A DNA stretch of 64,000 nucleotides from Clostridium sp. CAG:354_28_25 (GCA_001915925.1 MNRL01000020.1:12271-76270), one strand, 5' to 3'; positions 8,036 to 16,596 are shown, numbered from the stretch's first letter. A program made the numbers and translations. Notes: generated by a model not told the origin, from the sequence alone.

Positions 8036-8213
8036 TTATTTTAGCCCAGTCCTTTTTAGTATTGCTTCAGCTGTTCCGATTGGAATATCTTTATTATGTA
8101 TAGGGATAATCTCTATTTTATTTCCGCTTTTTCATTTTCAAATGAGAACCTTTTTGAGAGACCCTTTGCCAACCATCTTGCTGTAGCAATTTGATTAGCT
8201 ATTTGCATCGCAT
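8036..8213 (-). pseudogene. hicA: Broken hicA toxin gene (nonsense codon plus frameshift)
   Basis: Reading leftwards from the ATG at 8213, with a perfect AGGAGG RBS, gives MRCK, a TAG stop, then LIKLLQQDGWQRVSQKGSHLK. That matches the HicA pattern (K-D-L-I-K-L-L...DGW..V.QKGSH) with its catalytic His. The frame then shifts, and another frame gives GNKIEIIPIHNKDIPIGTA followed by EAILKRTGLK and TAA. This is the C-terminal HicA pattern (P.H..KDIP.GT...ILK..GL). Two lesions in a roughly 59-codon gene make a working toxin very unlikely. The downstream antitoxin gene remains intact. Confidence 0.8.
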
Positions 8214-8244
8214 TTATTATCCTCCTTTCTAATGAATATTTTAC

Positions 8245-8260
8245 TACGTATCAATACGTA
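8245..8260. promoter_or_regulatory. Palindrome upstream of hicA remnant, candidate HicB operator
   Basis: TACGTAT CA ATACGTA is a perfect palindrome with 7-bp arms, about 30 bp upstream of the hicA start. On the minus strand it holds TTGATA, a possible -35 box. HicB proteins with ribbon-helix-helix domains bind such sites. Confidence 0.5.
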
Positions 8261-8332
8261 TGCCAAGAGCGATTTAAATATTTTTAAATATAATAGATAA
8301 AAAAATAGAGCACTGCTAAAGGAGATGTACAA

Positions 8333-8545
8333 ATGGAAATAACTTGGCTAACTAGAAGAAAAAGTTTCGAAGAGATTAAGCCAAATAGAAAGGTAAGATA
8401 TGAACAAATCTTAGAAAGTTTATGTATGGGAAATAAAACTGCTAAAAAAACTTGTAAATACACAGGAAAAACAGTTACAGTTTATAAAATAACAAAATTA
8501 GGGTTTGAGGCTATAAATAATAAAGATATACATAAAAAAAGTTAA
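8333..8545 (+). CDS. Small hypothetical protein, 70 aa
   Basis: Not recognised. It is a basic protein (MEITWLTRRKSFEEIKPNRK...). The middle (VRYEQILESLCMGNKTAKKTCKYTGKTVTVY) could form a small helix-turn-helix, but I cannot show this. The RBS AAAGGAGATG lies 8 nt before the ATG, and a strong terminator overlaps the stop codon, so it looks like a real, self-contained gene. It sits next to the decayed hicAB locus and reads away from it, which suggests an accessory origin. Confidence 0.6.
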   Translation: MEITWLTRRKSFEEIKPNRKVRYEQILESLCMGNKTAKKTCKYTGKTVTVYKITKLGFEAINNKDIHKKS

Positions 8546-8567
8546 GATTATAAAATCTTAACTTTTT
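8538..8567 (+). terminator. Terminator overlapping the stop of the 70-aa gene
   Basis: AAAGTTAAGATT (8538-8549) pairs perfectly with AATCTTAACTTT (8554-8565), followed by TTTTT. The stop codon at 8543-8545 is within the left arm. Confidence 0.8.
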
Positions 8568-8585
8568 AAAAATATACTTAATAAA

Positions 8586-8621
8586 AATCGGGATTTTAAG
8601 GAGTGACCTCAAATCCCGATT
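8586..8621 (-). repeat. Type A dispersed repeat, also terminator of por operon
   Basis: AATCGGGATTT (8586-8596) and AAATCCCGATT (8611-8621) pair as an 11-bp stem. On the minus strand the stem is followed by TTTTTAT, so it can end porB transcription. The arms are shared with other repeats in this window. Confidence 0.7.
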
Positions 8622-8626
8622 AAAGT

Positions 8627-9580
8627 TTATTCTTTATTTGTCATTTCTTCTAATTGTAATAATTCATTCCATCTTTTATCAACTATTCTTTGGAATTCTT
8701 CTATCATCCATTCATTTCCAGGTTTAAACATATGTCTAAAACGTTTTTGTGGTTTTAGGAATTCTTCTACTGGAAGTTTTTTTGCTGGTTTATATGTTAT
8801 CTTATATTTACCATCTACGACTTCATATAGTGGCCAATAACATGTATCTGCAGCTAATTTGTTGATTTGCATTAAATCTTCTGTTGGGTATCCCCATCCT
8901 CTTGGGCAAGGAGCCATTACATTTAAGAATGTTGGTCCTTCTGTATATATTGCTTTTTCTGCTTTTTCATATAAATCTTTAAAATTAGTCATAGCAAGAG
9001 TTTGAGCAACATATGGTAAATGATGTGATACCATTATTTCTGTTAAGTCTTTTCTCTCTTGTGCTTTACCTGGGATAACTGTTCCAGCAGGTGAAGTTGT
9101 TGTATCTGCAAATTTAGGTGTTGCAGAAGAACGTTGAATACCTGTGTTCATATATGCACCATTATCGTAACATACATAAACCATATCATGACCTCTTTCC
9201 ATAGCACCAGAAAGTGATTGTAAACCTATATCATAAGTTCCACCATCTCCACCGAATGCGATGAACTTTGTATGTGTATCTTCTTCTAATTTTCCTTGTT
9301 TCTTTAAAGATTTGTATGCAGCTTCAACACCAGATAGTGTACTACCAGCATTTTCGAAAGCTGTATGAATAAATGAATCTGTCCAAGATGTATATGGGTA
9401 TGTAAATGTAGAAACTTCCATACATCCAGTAGCTGTAGCAATTACAGCATGATCTTCTGGTTTTAATGCACGCAAAACCATTCTAGCAACTGGTGGAGCT
9501 CCACAACCTGCACACATTTTATGTCCTTCAGAAAATCTTGAAGGTTTATTTGCGACTACTTCTTTTAAATTATATGGCAT
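8627..9580 (-). CDS. porB: Pyruvate:ferredoxin oxidoreductase, beta subunit
   Basis: 317 aa. This is the thiamine-diphosphate-binding subunit. It has cluster-ligand cysteines in KMCAGCGAPP (about 22-31) and TGCMEV, and the ThDP/Mg motif GGDGGTYDIGLQSLSGAMERG (about 112-132) with its later asparagine in YDNGAYMNTG. It oxidises pyruvate to acetyl-CoA and CO2, passing electrons to ferredoxin. It is the last gene of porC-porD-porA-porB, and its ATG overlaps the porA stop by 1 nt. Specificity for pyruvate, rather than branched 2-oxoacids, is inferred from overall resemblance and is not proven. Confidence 0.88.
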   Translation of the reverse strand: MPYNLKEVVANKPSRFSEGHKMCAGCGAPPVARMVLRALKPEDHAVIATATGCMEVSTFTYPYTSWTDSFIHTAFENAGSTLSGVEAAYKSLKKQGKLEEDTHTKFIAFGGDGGTYDIGLQSLSGAMERGHDMVYVCYDNGAYMNTGIQRSSATPKFADTTTSPAGTVIPGKAQERKDLTEIMVSHHLPYVAQTLAMTNFKDLYEKAEKAIYTEGPTFLNVMAPCPRGWGYPTEDLMQINKLAADTCYWPLYEVVDGKYKITYKPAKKLPVEEFLKPQKRFRHMFKPGNEWMIEEFQRIVDKRWNELLQLEEMTNKE

Positions 9581-10776
9581 TATTTTTCAGCTCCTTTCGT
9601 TCTTAATCCTAAATGTCTATAAGGATTATCAATTTTTCCTGTTTTTACGATTTCTAATAAATCATTATAAACTTTTTCTATATCATCAGATTTTGTATCT
9701 CTACCACCAATTCCATAGATATAACTTACTGTTGGTACATGAATATTATTTACATACATACCAGATGTAACGTCTGTAAATAATGCACCACCTGCAGCAT
9801 TTAAAGAATCTGCTTTATCTAATACTGCAACTGCTTTTACATTTGCTAAAGCTTTTGCAATTTCTTCTGCAGGGAATGGTCTAAATACACGAACCTTTAA
9901 TAGTCCAGCTTTAATACCTTTGCTACGTAAATCATCTACTACGAATTTTGCAGTACCTGCTGTAGAGTTCATACAAACGATAGCAACATCTGCATCTTCT
10001 AGTTTGTATTCTTCAAATAAACCATATTTTCTACCTGTTAATTTTTCGAATTCATCAGCTACTTCTAAAATAACTTTTTTAGCATTTTTCATAGCTTGTG
10101 ATTGCTGTGCTTTATGCTCGAATAAATATCCTTGTAAATCTAAAGGTCCCATAGAAATAGGTTCTTTACTATTTAATAAGTAATGTTCTGGTTTGTATGT
10201 ACCAACAAAATCTTTTACTTTATCATCTTCTACTAAATCTATTGTTTCTATAGAATGTGATGTAATAAATCCATCTTGGCAAACCATTAATGGTAATAAA
10301 ACATCTTTATGTTCAGCAATTCTATGAGCCATTAATAAGTTATCATATGCTTCTTGATTACTTTCTGAGAATAACATTATCCATCCAGCATCACGAACAC
10401 CCATTGCATCAGAGTGGTCATTGTGGATATTTAATGGTCCAGATACAGCACGATTTACAAGTGACATTACTATAGGTAAACGTAATGATGAAGCTATATA
10501 TATCATTTCCCACATGAAAGATAATCCGTTTGAAGATGTAGCTGTCATAGCTCTAGCACCTGCGGCTTCTGCACCAACACAGGCACTCATTGCACTATGT
10601 TCACTTTCTACTGCTACGAATTCTGTATCAACGGCACCATTGCTAACAAAAGTAGAAAAATATTGTGGTATTTCTGTTGATGGTGTAATAGGGAAGGCAG
10701 CAACAACGTCTGGATTTATTTGTTTCATAGCTGTAGCTGCAGCTTCATTACCACTTAAACGTTCTCTAATACTCAT
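9580..10776 (-). CDS. porA: Pyruvate:ferredoxin oxidoreductase, alpha subunit
   Basis: 398 aa. It starts MSIRERLSGNEAAATAMKQ and contains the family pattern VVAAFPITPSTEIPQ, FVAVESEHSAMSACVGAEAAGAR and TSSNGLSFMWEM. It supplies the pyrimidine domain for ThDP activation and the domain III CoA-related fold. It overlaps porB by one base and abuts porD (porD stop shares position 10776), so the three are tightly coupled. RBS GAGGAGGGAG precedes the start. This is the four-subunit form rather than the single-chain PFOR common in Clostridium. Confidence 0.9.
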   Translation of the reverse strand: MSIRERLSGNEAAATAMKQINPDVVAAFPITPSTEIPQYFSTFVSNGAVDTEFVAVESEHSAMSACVGAEAAGARAMTATSSNGLSFMWEMIYIASSLRLPIVMSLVNRAVSGPLNIHNDHSDAMGVRDAGWIMLFSESNQEAYDNLLMAHRIAEHKDVLLPLMVCQDGFITSHSIETIDLVEDDKVKDFVGTYKPEHYLLNSKEPISMGPLDLQGYLFEHKAQQSQAMKNAKKVILEVADEFEKLTGRKYGLFEEYKLEDADVAIVCMNSTAGTAKFVVDDLRSKGIKAGLLKVRVFRPFPAEEIAKALANVKAVAVLDKADSLNAAGGALFTDVTSGMYVNNIHVPTVSYIYGIGGRDTKSDDIEKVYNDLLEIVKTGKIDNPYRHLGLRTKGAEK

Positions 10777-11081
10777 TATTCAACTCCCTCCTCTTCCATT
10801 GAGATTGCTTTGAAAGGACAAACTGTGGCACAAACGCCACATCCTTTACAATAATCATAATTAAAATCTGTTCTTTTCATATCTTTTCCAACTGGAATTG
10901 CATTTTCTGGACAAACAGGGAAGCATAATCCACATTGTTTACATTTTTCACTATCAAATATAGGTTTCATGCTTCTCCAATCTCCAGTTTTAACTTCGCG
11001 AGAATTTCCAGCATTATATATTGTTCCTCCAATTGTCATATCTTCCATTGGAGTTGAGTTATTTATATTTGTCTTATCCAT
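10776..11081 (-). CDS. porD: Pyruvate:ferredoxin oxidoreductase, delta (ferredoxin) subunit
   Basis: 101 aa. Two [4Fe-4S] motifs, CKQCGLCFPVCPENAI and CKGCGVCATVCPFKAI, carry electrons from the ThDP centre to soluble ferredoxin. The N-terminal extension (about 40 residues, with MKPIFDSEKC just before the first motif) is typical of PorD. RBS AAAGGAG precedes the ATG. Between this gene and porC are 114 nt holding two dispersed repeats, which is unusual for subunits of one complex. Confidence 0.92.
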   Translation of the reverse strand: MDKTNINNSTPMEDMTIGGTIYNAGNSREVKTGDWRSMKPIFDSEKCKQCGLCFPVCPENAIPVGKDMKRTDFNYDYCKGCGVCATVCPFKAISMEEEGVE

Positions 11082-11100
11082 TTTAAAACTCCTTTCTTTT

Positions 11101-11127
11101 GAACTTTAGGGACGGGGCTTAAAGTTC
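11101..11127. repeat. Type B dispersed repeat inside the por operon
   Basis: A 27-bp unit with GAACTTTA and TTAAAGTTC arms around GGGACGG. It matches, almost base for base, the reverse complement of 48452-48478. Confidence 0.8.
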
Positions 11128-11165
11128 ATTCGTATACATAATATAGAACTCTAAGTGAAATTTTA

Positions 11166-11199
11166 TACAGGGAAAAAAGGAACGTCCCCAAATCCCTAT
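11166..11199. repeat. Type A dispersed repeat inside the por operon
   Basis: Contains CAGGGA...GGAACGTCCCC...AAATCCCTA, the same core as the repeats at 18.8, 24.5, 30.3, 35.4 and 63.8 kb. It lies right behind the porC stop codon. Confidence 0.75.
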
Positions 11200-11777
11200 T
11201 GTATTTCTACGACTCTTTGTAATGCTATTTCTAATGCTTTCATATTTCCACCTATAACTTCTGGTTTCTTTGCAAATTTGTGTTTAAAAGAACCTTCCAT
11301 ATCTTGTAAGAATTCTTTTTCAGGAATAATTCCTGTTACTTTAACAACTGCAGCAAGCATAGGAGTATTTGGAAAATACTTTCCTAAAGCTTCGATAGAA
11401 ACAGTTCTTGCATCTATTGTATATATGTGTCCTTTATATCCTTTTAATAATCTTTTTAGTGTTTCACCGTCTTTTGTAGTATTAATAATAATTGCTCCAG
11501 ATTCTTTTAAACCTGCAGTAACATCTACAGAATTTAATAAAGTGTCATCAACAACTACTACATAATCTGGATTGTAAATATTACAATGTATTCTAATAGG
11601 TGTTGTACTAATTCTGTTATAAGCAGTTATTGGCGCACCCATTCTTTCAGCTCCGTATTCAGGAAATCCTTGGATATATTTTCCTGTGTTAAATGCTGCA
11701 TCAGCTAATAACAAAGAAGCTGTTTTTGCACCTTGACCACCTCTACCATGCCATCTAATTTCAATTAAATCGTTCAT
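11196..11777 (-). CDS. porC: Pyruvate:ferredoxin oxidoreductase, gamma subunit
   Basis: 193 aa. It starts MNDLIEIRWHGRGGQGAKTASLLLADAA, the invariant GRGGQG opening of 2-oxoacid:acceptor oxidoreductase gamma subunits, followed by GAERMGAPITAYNRI and the NPDYVVVVDDTLL segment. It is the first gene of the operon, read leftwards; RBS AAAGGAGGTAA lies 13 nt before the ATG. Its stop codon touches a type A repeat. It is needed with PorA, PorB and PorD for acetyl-CoA production. Confidence 0.9.
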   Translation of the reverse strand: MNDLIEIRWHGRGGQGAKTASLLLADAAFNTGKYIQGFPEYGAERMGAPITAYNRISTTPIRIHCNIYNPDYVVVVDDTLLNSVDVTAGLKESGAIIINTTKDGETLKRLLKGYKGHIYTIDARTVSIEALGKYFPNTPMLAAVVKVTGIIPEKEFLQDMEGSFKHKFAKKPEVIGGNMKALEIALQRVVEIQ

Positions 11778-11903
11778 TGGTTTGAAATTACCTCCTTTTA
11801 GTAAATTTACGTATAAATATACACTTAAAGTATATTCTTAAAAGCCGTAAGTGTCAAGGCAATTTGTTAGAATTAATGGTCATAAAAAAATAAAAATCTT
11901 AAG

Positions 11904-11932
11904 TAGACATAATATTAAAAAAGTGATATACT
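11904..11932 (+). promoter_or_regulatory. Probable promoter of the interrupted unknown gene
   Basis: TAGACA at 11904-11909 and TATACT at 11927-11932 with a 17-nt spacer; start codon 43 nt further on. Confidence 0.5.
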
Positions 11933-11975
11933 ATAAAGGCTAAAAGCAAGTTGAAAAGATTAAAGGAGGATTATT

Positions 11976-13487
11976 ATGCTTATTAAAACAAAATTAAGAC
12001 CCAAGGAGCAAAATGAATTTAATCGGTATTTTGGAGATTTAAAACACTCCATTACACCGATTGAGGGAACTAGTAGACAAATCCAAGAGCGGATTGAAGA
12101 CGAGAAAGTAAGTTCACAAATAATCTTATCAAGTGAAAAGTTGTTTATTCAAGATATTAAAGGAGAAGCTGTAGGTAGAATACACAAAAATTTGCTTACA
12201 AATATTTATAGGGATATGAATAATGTCCAACGTTTTATGCTAAGAGCTTTTGTTGAATTGGAAAAAAATACGCTCCCAATTGTTTCAAATTCTCAAGTTG
12301 GAGATTTTATACAGGGGTTAGAAGATGATGAAAAAGTAATGATTTACAATCAACTTTTAGACTTCTTCAAGTATTTTAAAGACAGAGAGTCTACCGGAGA
12401 TACAGAAGTTTGTGTACTAGCGGCAGATAGCACGTCAATTTGTGGAGCAATTACACAAAGCACCGATTTGCGCTTCATTAAACTTCCTAAGCAAATTCAA
12501 GAAAAGGTATATTTATTAGAACTAGTAGAAGGGCAGATAAATATACTAAAATATTATTACTTGATGGTGCTAGATATTATCTTACATCCTTTCTTCGAAA
12601 ATACTATATATGCAATAGAACAAGACAGACCATTATATTGGTGTATAGTTAGCTTGTTAAAAAAATTGGATGAACATATTAGTGATTTTTGGAGAGAAAG
12701 AGCAAGGGTTATATTAGAGAAGTATTTTGATTATATTGAAGGAGCAGAAGTGCTTTACAATGAACTTTTTGAAGGTGACAAAGGACATGGAAAGGAACTA
12801 CTGAAGGAGAATTATTACTTTAATATAGCGACAGGAGTTCTAATGAACAGTGATATTCAAATACGATTTTTCTATGAAATGAATAAAGAGGAAAAGAATA
12901 TTGTAATAAACCAAGCTGTTTCCTTCGCAAGAAGAATAAATACCTTATTAGTTAAAGATTTAGAGAGAATCTCACCAGAGGTGTTTTATCATCCAAGAGA
13001 ACATGAGACAGAGCTGGAAGAAATTTTTACCTACCTTAAGATGTTCAGATTTACTCATAGAACCTTAGAAGAAGTAATGTTAAAAAAGGGAATGAGTAAA
13101 AAAGAATGGATTTATGTAAAAAATTTGTTAAGGACAGTATATGAAGAGGAACATATGCAAAGAATTGAGGAACAATGTTTACATCATGTGAATAATTACT
13201 ATACTATCATTAGTAACATTGCTTTAAATTATTCGTTGTAGTCGGCAAGTTCTGTAAATGCAAATTTATTAGAACTTTGTAAATATGAGCTAGCATATAA
13301 ACTAGCTATTCAAGAAAAGACAGAAGAGGAAAAAGCAGCGTTAAAAGACATTGAACTCTTATATAAGCTGATGGATGTTCCTTTTAAAGCGTATCTGGAT
13401 AAGGATCTAATGATAGAAGCCCAGCGAAAAAAAGGGATATCAGAATGGATGATAAATCTATTTGTATTTATTTGTGAAGATGAATAG
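11976..13487 (+). CDS. Unknown protein, 421 aa, reading frame continuing past one TAG
   Basis: Not recognised. The first frame runs from the ATG at 11976 (RBS AAAGGAGG) to TAG at 13239-13241, giving 421 mostly helical residues. The same frame then continues without a stop for 81 more codons to TAG at 13485-13487, right before a strong terminator. The extension (from SASSVNANLLELCKYELAYK to INLFVFICEDE) has coding-like composition. It contains KKGISEWMI, echoing KKGMSKKEWI near the end of the first part. Either the gene has one nonsense mutation, or some product reads through. CGG codons and somewhat higher G+C set it apart from its neighbours. No signal peptide or known motif is visible. Confidence 0.65.
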
Positions 13488-13500
13488 AAAAAAGGGGATG

Positions 13501-13526
13501 AAGCAGGATGTTATCCTGCTTTTTTC
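13501..13526 (+). terminator. Terminator of the interrupted unknown gene
   Basis: AAGCAGGAT (13501-13509) and ATCCTGCTT (13513-13521) with a 3-nt loop and following T run. It lies 14 nt after the second TAG and about 260 nt after the first, which supports the longer gene as the original unit. Confidence 0.85.
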
Positions 13527-13586
13527 CTGCCCTAAAAATGTAGACTAAAAATACATATAAATCTTACGCAAATAAGGTTTCTAACA

Positions 13587-13615
13587 TTGACTTTTTATAC
13601 TTTTTCATATATTAT
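13587..13615 (+). promoter_or_regulatory. Probable promoter of minD operon
   Basis: TTGACT at 13587-13592 and TATTAT at 13610-13615 with a 17-nt spacer, 62 nt before the minD start. Confidence 0.6.
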
Positions 13616-13676
13616 AGTAATGTCAAATTTTATGTATAAATGAGATATAAAAGCACTAGCTTAAGGAGGAAGATTT

Positions 13677-14471
13677 ATGGGAGAAGTAATAGTTATAACA
13701 TCTGGTAAAGGAGGAGTAGGAAAAACGACTACAACAGCTAACTTAGGTTCTGCCCTAGCATTAGAAGGAAAAAAAGTAGTATTAGTAGATACAGATATAG
13801 GACTTCGTAACTTAGATGTCGTAATGGGGTTAGAAAATAGAATTGTTTACGATATCGTAGATGTTGTAGAAGAAAAATGTAAATTAAGACAAGCATTAAT
13901 AAAAGATAAACGTTTTCAAGAATTATTCCTATTACCTGCTGCCCAAACAAGAGATAAAAGTGCAATAACAGAAGAACAAATGAGAGATTTAACAAAACAG
14001 CTAAAAGAAGAATTTGACTATATTTTAATAGACTGTCCAGCTGGAATAGAGCAAGGTTTTAAAAATGCAATCGTAGGGGCAGATAAGGCAATAGTTGTAA
14101 CAATGCCGGAAATTTCAGCGATAAGAGATGCTGATAGAATAATAGGATTATTAGAATCATCAGAAATCAAGAATCCGCAATTAATTATAAATAAACTAAG
14201 ACCAGAAATGGTTAGAAAAGGTAAAATGATGGATGTTGATGATATAGTAGATTTATTATCAATACAACTTTTAGGAGTAGTACCAGATGATGAATATGTA
14301 ATTACTCAGACAAATAAAGGGGAACCTGTTATATCTAATAGAAAAGCACCTTCAGGTAAAGCATATATGGAAACTGCTAAGCGTATTCTAGGAGAAGATA
14401 TAGAAGTAACAATACCAGGAAGAGAAAAAGGATTCTTGGCAGCTTTAAAAAGATTTTTTAAAAGAAAATAA
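13677..14471 (+). CDS. minD: Septum-site determining ATPase MinD
   Basis: 264 aa. Deviant Walker A GKGGVGKTTT (about residues 10-19), DTDIGLRNLDVVMGLENR switch region, YILIDCPAGIE Walker B, and a C-terminal amphipathic membrane helix (KGFLAALKRFFKRK). ATP-bound MinD dimerises on the membrane and, with MinE, positions the division site. It is followed after 19 nt by minE. No minC is seen in the window, although minC usually precedes minD. Confidence 0.95.
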   Translation: MGEVIVITSGKGGVGKTTTTANLGSALALEGKKVVLVDTDIGLRNLDVVMGLENRIVYDIVDVVEEKCKLRQALIKDKRFQELFLLPAAQTRDKSAITEEQMRDLTKQLKEEFDYILIDCPAGIEQGFKNAIVGADKAIVVTMPEISAIRDADRIIGLLESSEIKNPQLIINKLRPEMVRKGKMMDVDDIVDLLSIQLLGVVPDDEYVITQTNKGEPVISNRKAPSGKAYMETAKRILGEDIEVTIPGREKGFLAALKRFFKRK

Positions 14472-14490
14472 TTAACAATGGAGGTAAAAT

Positions 14491-15300
14491 ATGTTCGAAA
14501 ATATAGTAGGTTTCTTCAAAAAATTATTAAAAAAAGAAGAGGAAGAAGAAAACAATAAAGATATGGCAAAAGAAAGATTACATCTAGTTTTAATGCAAGA
14601 TAGGGCAAATGTTTCAGCAGACTTTTTAGAAATGATGAAACAAGAAATTATAGATGTAATTAAAAAATATATAGATGTAGATGAAAAAGAAATTGATGTT
14701 CATTTAACAAGTAAGACTAACGAAGATGGTACATCAGCAGCTCCAGCATTATATGCAAATATTCCGATTGTTAGTATTAAACATACAGGGGAAATGGATG
14801 ACGAAGTAGTAGAAAAAGTTCAAGAACAAGAGATAGAAGAGAAAAAAGATAATAATCAAGAGACTCAAAATGCAAAAACAGATAAAGAAACAGCTAATAA
14901 AACAGAAATCAAAAAAGAAGAAAATAAGGAAGAAACTGTATTAGAAGCTAAAAAAGAAGAGGTAAAAGTAGAAGAGATAAAAACAGAAAAAGAGTCTAAA
15001 GAAAAGGAAAAAACTAAAAAGGATGAAGAAGTAAAAACTGAAAAAGAAAAAACAGTTAAGCAAGAAGAGAATGTTTCAGATAAAATAGAGCAAACTACTA
15101 CAGATGTAAAAAATGATGATAAAAAAGATGAAGAACCTAAAGAAATAAATAAAGAGCAAGGAAATATAGAGGTAAAAGAAAATAATATAAGTACAAAACA
15201 AGAAAACAAAAATATAATAACAAATTCACAAGTAAAACAAGAACCTGTGATACATAATAATAGAAAAAGAAGAAATAAAAGAAGAAAAGGAAGAAGATAA
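14491..15300 (+). CDS. minE: MinE with a long disordered charged tail
   Basis: Residues 1-95 match MinE: an N-terminal amphipathic helix (MFENIVGFFKKLLKK), the MinD-binding segment AKERLHLVLMQDRA, and a dimer domain ending ALYANIPIVSIK. MinE is normally about 85-95 aa, but this protein is 269 aa. The extra 170 residues are almost only Lys, Glu, Asp, Asn, Gln and Thr (KKEEVKVEEIKTEKESKEKE type), so probably disordered. The tail ends in a basic patch NRKRRNKRRKGRR. There is no stop or shift between the parts, so it is one gene. The basic end could touch membrane, nucleoid or RNA; this is inference. Confidence 0.88.
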   Translation: MFENIVGFFKKLLKKEEEEENNKDMAKERLHLVLMQDRANVSADFLEMMKQEIIDVIKKYIDVDEKEIDVHLTSKTNEDGTSAAPALYANIPIVSIKHTGEMDDEVVEKVQEQEIEEKKDNNQETQNAKTDKETANKTEIKKEENKEETVLEAKKEEVKVEEIKTEKESKEKEKTKKDEEVKTEKEKTVKQEENVSDKIEQTTTDVKNDDKKDEEPKEINKEQGNIEVKENNISTKQENKNIITNSQVKQEPVIHNNRKRRNKRRKGRR

Positions 15301-15347
15301 ACAAGGGATGTATAACAAATAAAAATAAATTACGTAAAGGATGAAAA

Positions 15348-16454
15348 ATGAAAAAGAAAATTTTAAAAAATATCGACTGGGGAATTTTTATATGTTGTAT
15401 TTTATTAGTAATAATAGGAATGATAGCCTTGTTCTCTGCAACTTATGATTCTGAAGATACAAGTTTGCAAAGACAATTAATATGGTTTGTTATTTGTATT
15501 CCGGTAGTCTTTATTATAATATTCATAGACTACGAAGCAATAGCAAAAATATCGCCGATTCTGTATGGAATTGTTTTAATACTGTTGGTTATAGTATTAT
15601 TTACAGATCCGGTTAATGGAGCTACAAGCTGGTTTAATTTAGGATTCCTTTCTATTCAACCAGCGGAATTTGCTAAAATAGCTGTAATTTTGTTTTTAGC
15701 TCTAGTCTTGTGTAAAATACAAGAAAAGGGTAAAAATGAGATAAATAGACCTACAAAATTATTAATAGCTTTAGCAGTAGTAGCAATTCCAGTACTTTTA
15801 ATAATAAAACAACCAGATTATGGTACAGCAGCAGCGTTTTTAGTAGCAACAGTAATGATATTATTTACAGCTGGAATAAATAAAAAATATATTATAGGAA
15901 CTATTTTATTAGTAGTTATAGCAGTTCCTTTATTGTACTTTTTTGTATTACCAGAACATGCAAAAGAAAGAATCGAGGTATTTTTAAATCCAGAGTCAGA
16001 CCCACGTGGTTCAGGATACAATTTAACACAATCAAAACTTGCAATAGGAGCAGGTCAATTAACAGGAATGGGATTACTAAAAGGAAATCAAACACAGCTA
16101 GGTTTCTTATATCCAAAAACAACAGACTTTATATTTTCTGTTATTGGCGAAGAGATGGGCTTTATAGTTGCAGGTAGTGTAATAATAATATATGTAATAC
16201 TAATAACAAAATCAATCTATGTGGCTAAGACTGCAAAAGATGACCTTGGCACATATATTGCAATAGGAATAGCTGGAATATTCTTATTCCACATGGTAGA
16301 AAATATAGGAATGACAATGGGATTATTACCAATAACAGGTGTTCCATTACCATTTGTAAGTTATGGAGGAAGTTCATTATTAACTAACTTTATTTTAATA
16401 GCATTACTGTTAAATATAAGTGGTAGAAGACAAAAAGCAATATTTATAGAATAA
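15348..16454 (+). CDS. rodA: Rod-shape SEDS protein RodA
   Basis: 368 aa with about ten transmembrane helices. It has typical SEDS features: NIDWGIFICCILLVIIGMIALFSAT at the start, GATSWFNLGFLSIQPAEFAKIA, KQPDYGTA with the key Asp of the polymerase site, GQLTGMGLLKGNQTQLGFLYPKTTDFIFSVIGEE, and PLPFVSYGGSSLL near the end. SEDS proteins polymerise peptidoglycan glycan strands from lipid II. RodA is preferred to FtsW because the protein is short and lies in a min operon, as in several Clostridia. Its PBP2 partner is not adjacent. Confidence 0.85.
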   Translation: MKKKILKNIDWGIFICCILLVIIGMIALFSATYDSEDTSLQRQLIWFVICIPVVFIIIFIDYEAIAKISPILYGIVLILLVIVLFTDPVNGATSWFNLGFLSIQPAEFAKIAVILFLALVLCKIQEKGKNEINRPTKLLIALAVVAIPVLLIIKQPDYGTAAAFLVATVMILFTAGINKKYIIGTILLVVIAVPLLYFFVLPEHAKERIEVFLNPESDPRGSGYNLTQSKLAIGAGQLTGMGLLKGNQTQLGFLYPKTTDFIFSVIGEEMGFIVAGSVIIIYVILITKSIYVAKTAKDDLGTYIAIGIAGIFLFHMVENIGMTMGLLPITGVPLPFVSYGGSSLLTNFILIALLLNISGRRQKAIFIE

Positions 16455-16529
16455 AAAAGCAAATACAAGATTTTTTACACATTAGTAAATGTTAGGAAAT
16501 CTAGCATCTGCCATAAGTATCTAGTACAG

Positions 16530-16557
16530 AAAGTTGAAAGTAAAAGCTTTCAACTTT
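16530..16557 (+). terminator. Hairpin after rodA, possible terminator
   Basis: AAAGTTGAAAG (16530-16540) and CTTTCAACTTT (16547-16557) pair perfectly with a 6-nt loop. The T run is short. Confidence 0.55.
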
Positions 16558-16596
16558 TGCAGTTAAACATAAATTAGAATTAAGGAGAGAAAAAAT

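Noticed and set aside
11976..13487. Genome-wide TAG reassignment to explain the interrupted gene
   Set aside because: Several core genes, such as lepB, smc and the P-type ATPase, end properly at TAG, so TAG is a stop here.
14865..15209. Long open frame on the minus strand opposite the minE tail
   Set aside because: Its Ser/Phe/Val-rich product is the mirror of Lys/Glu codons in the MinE tail; no ribosome site.
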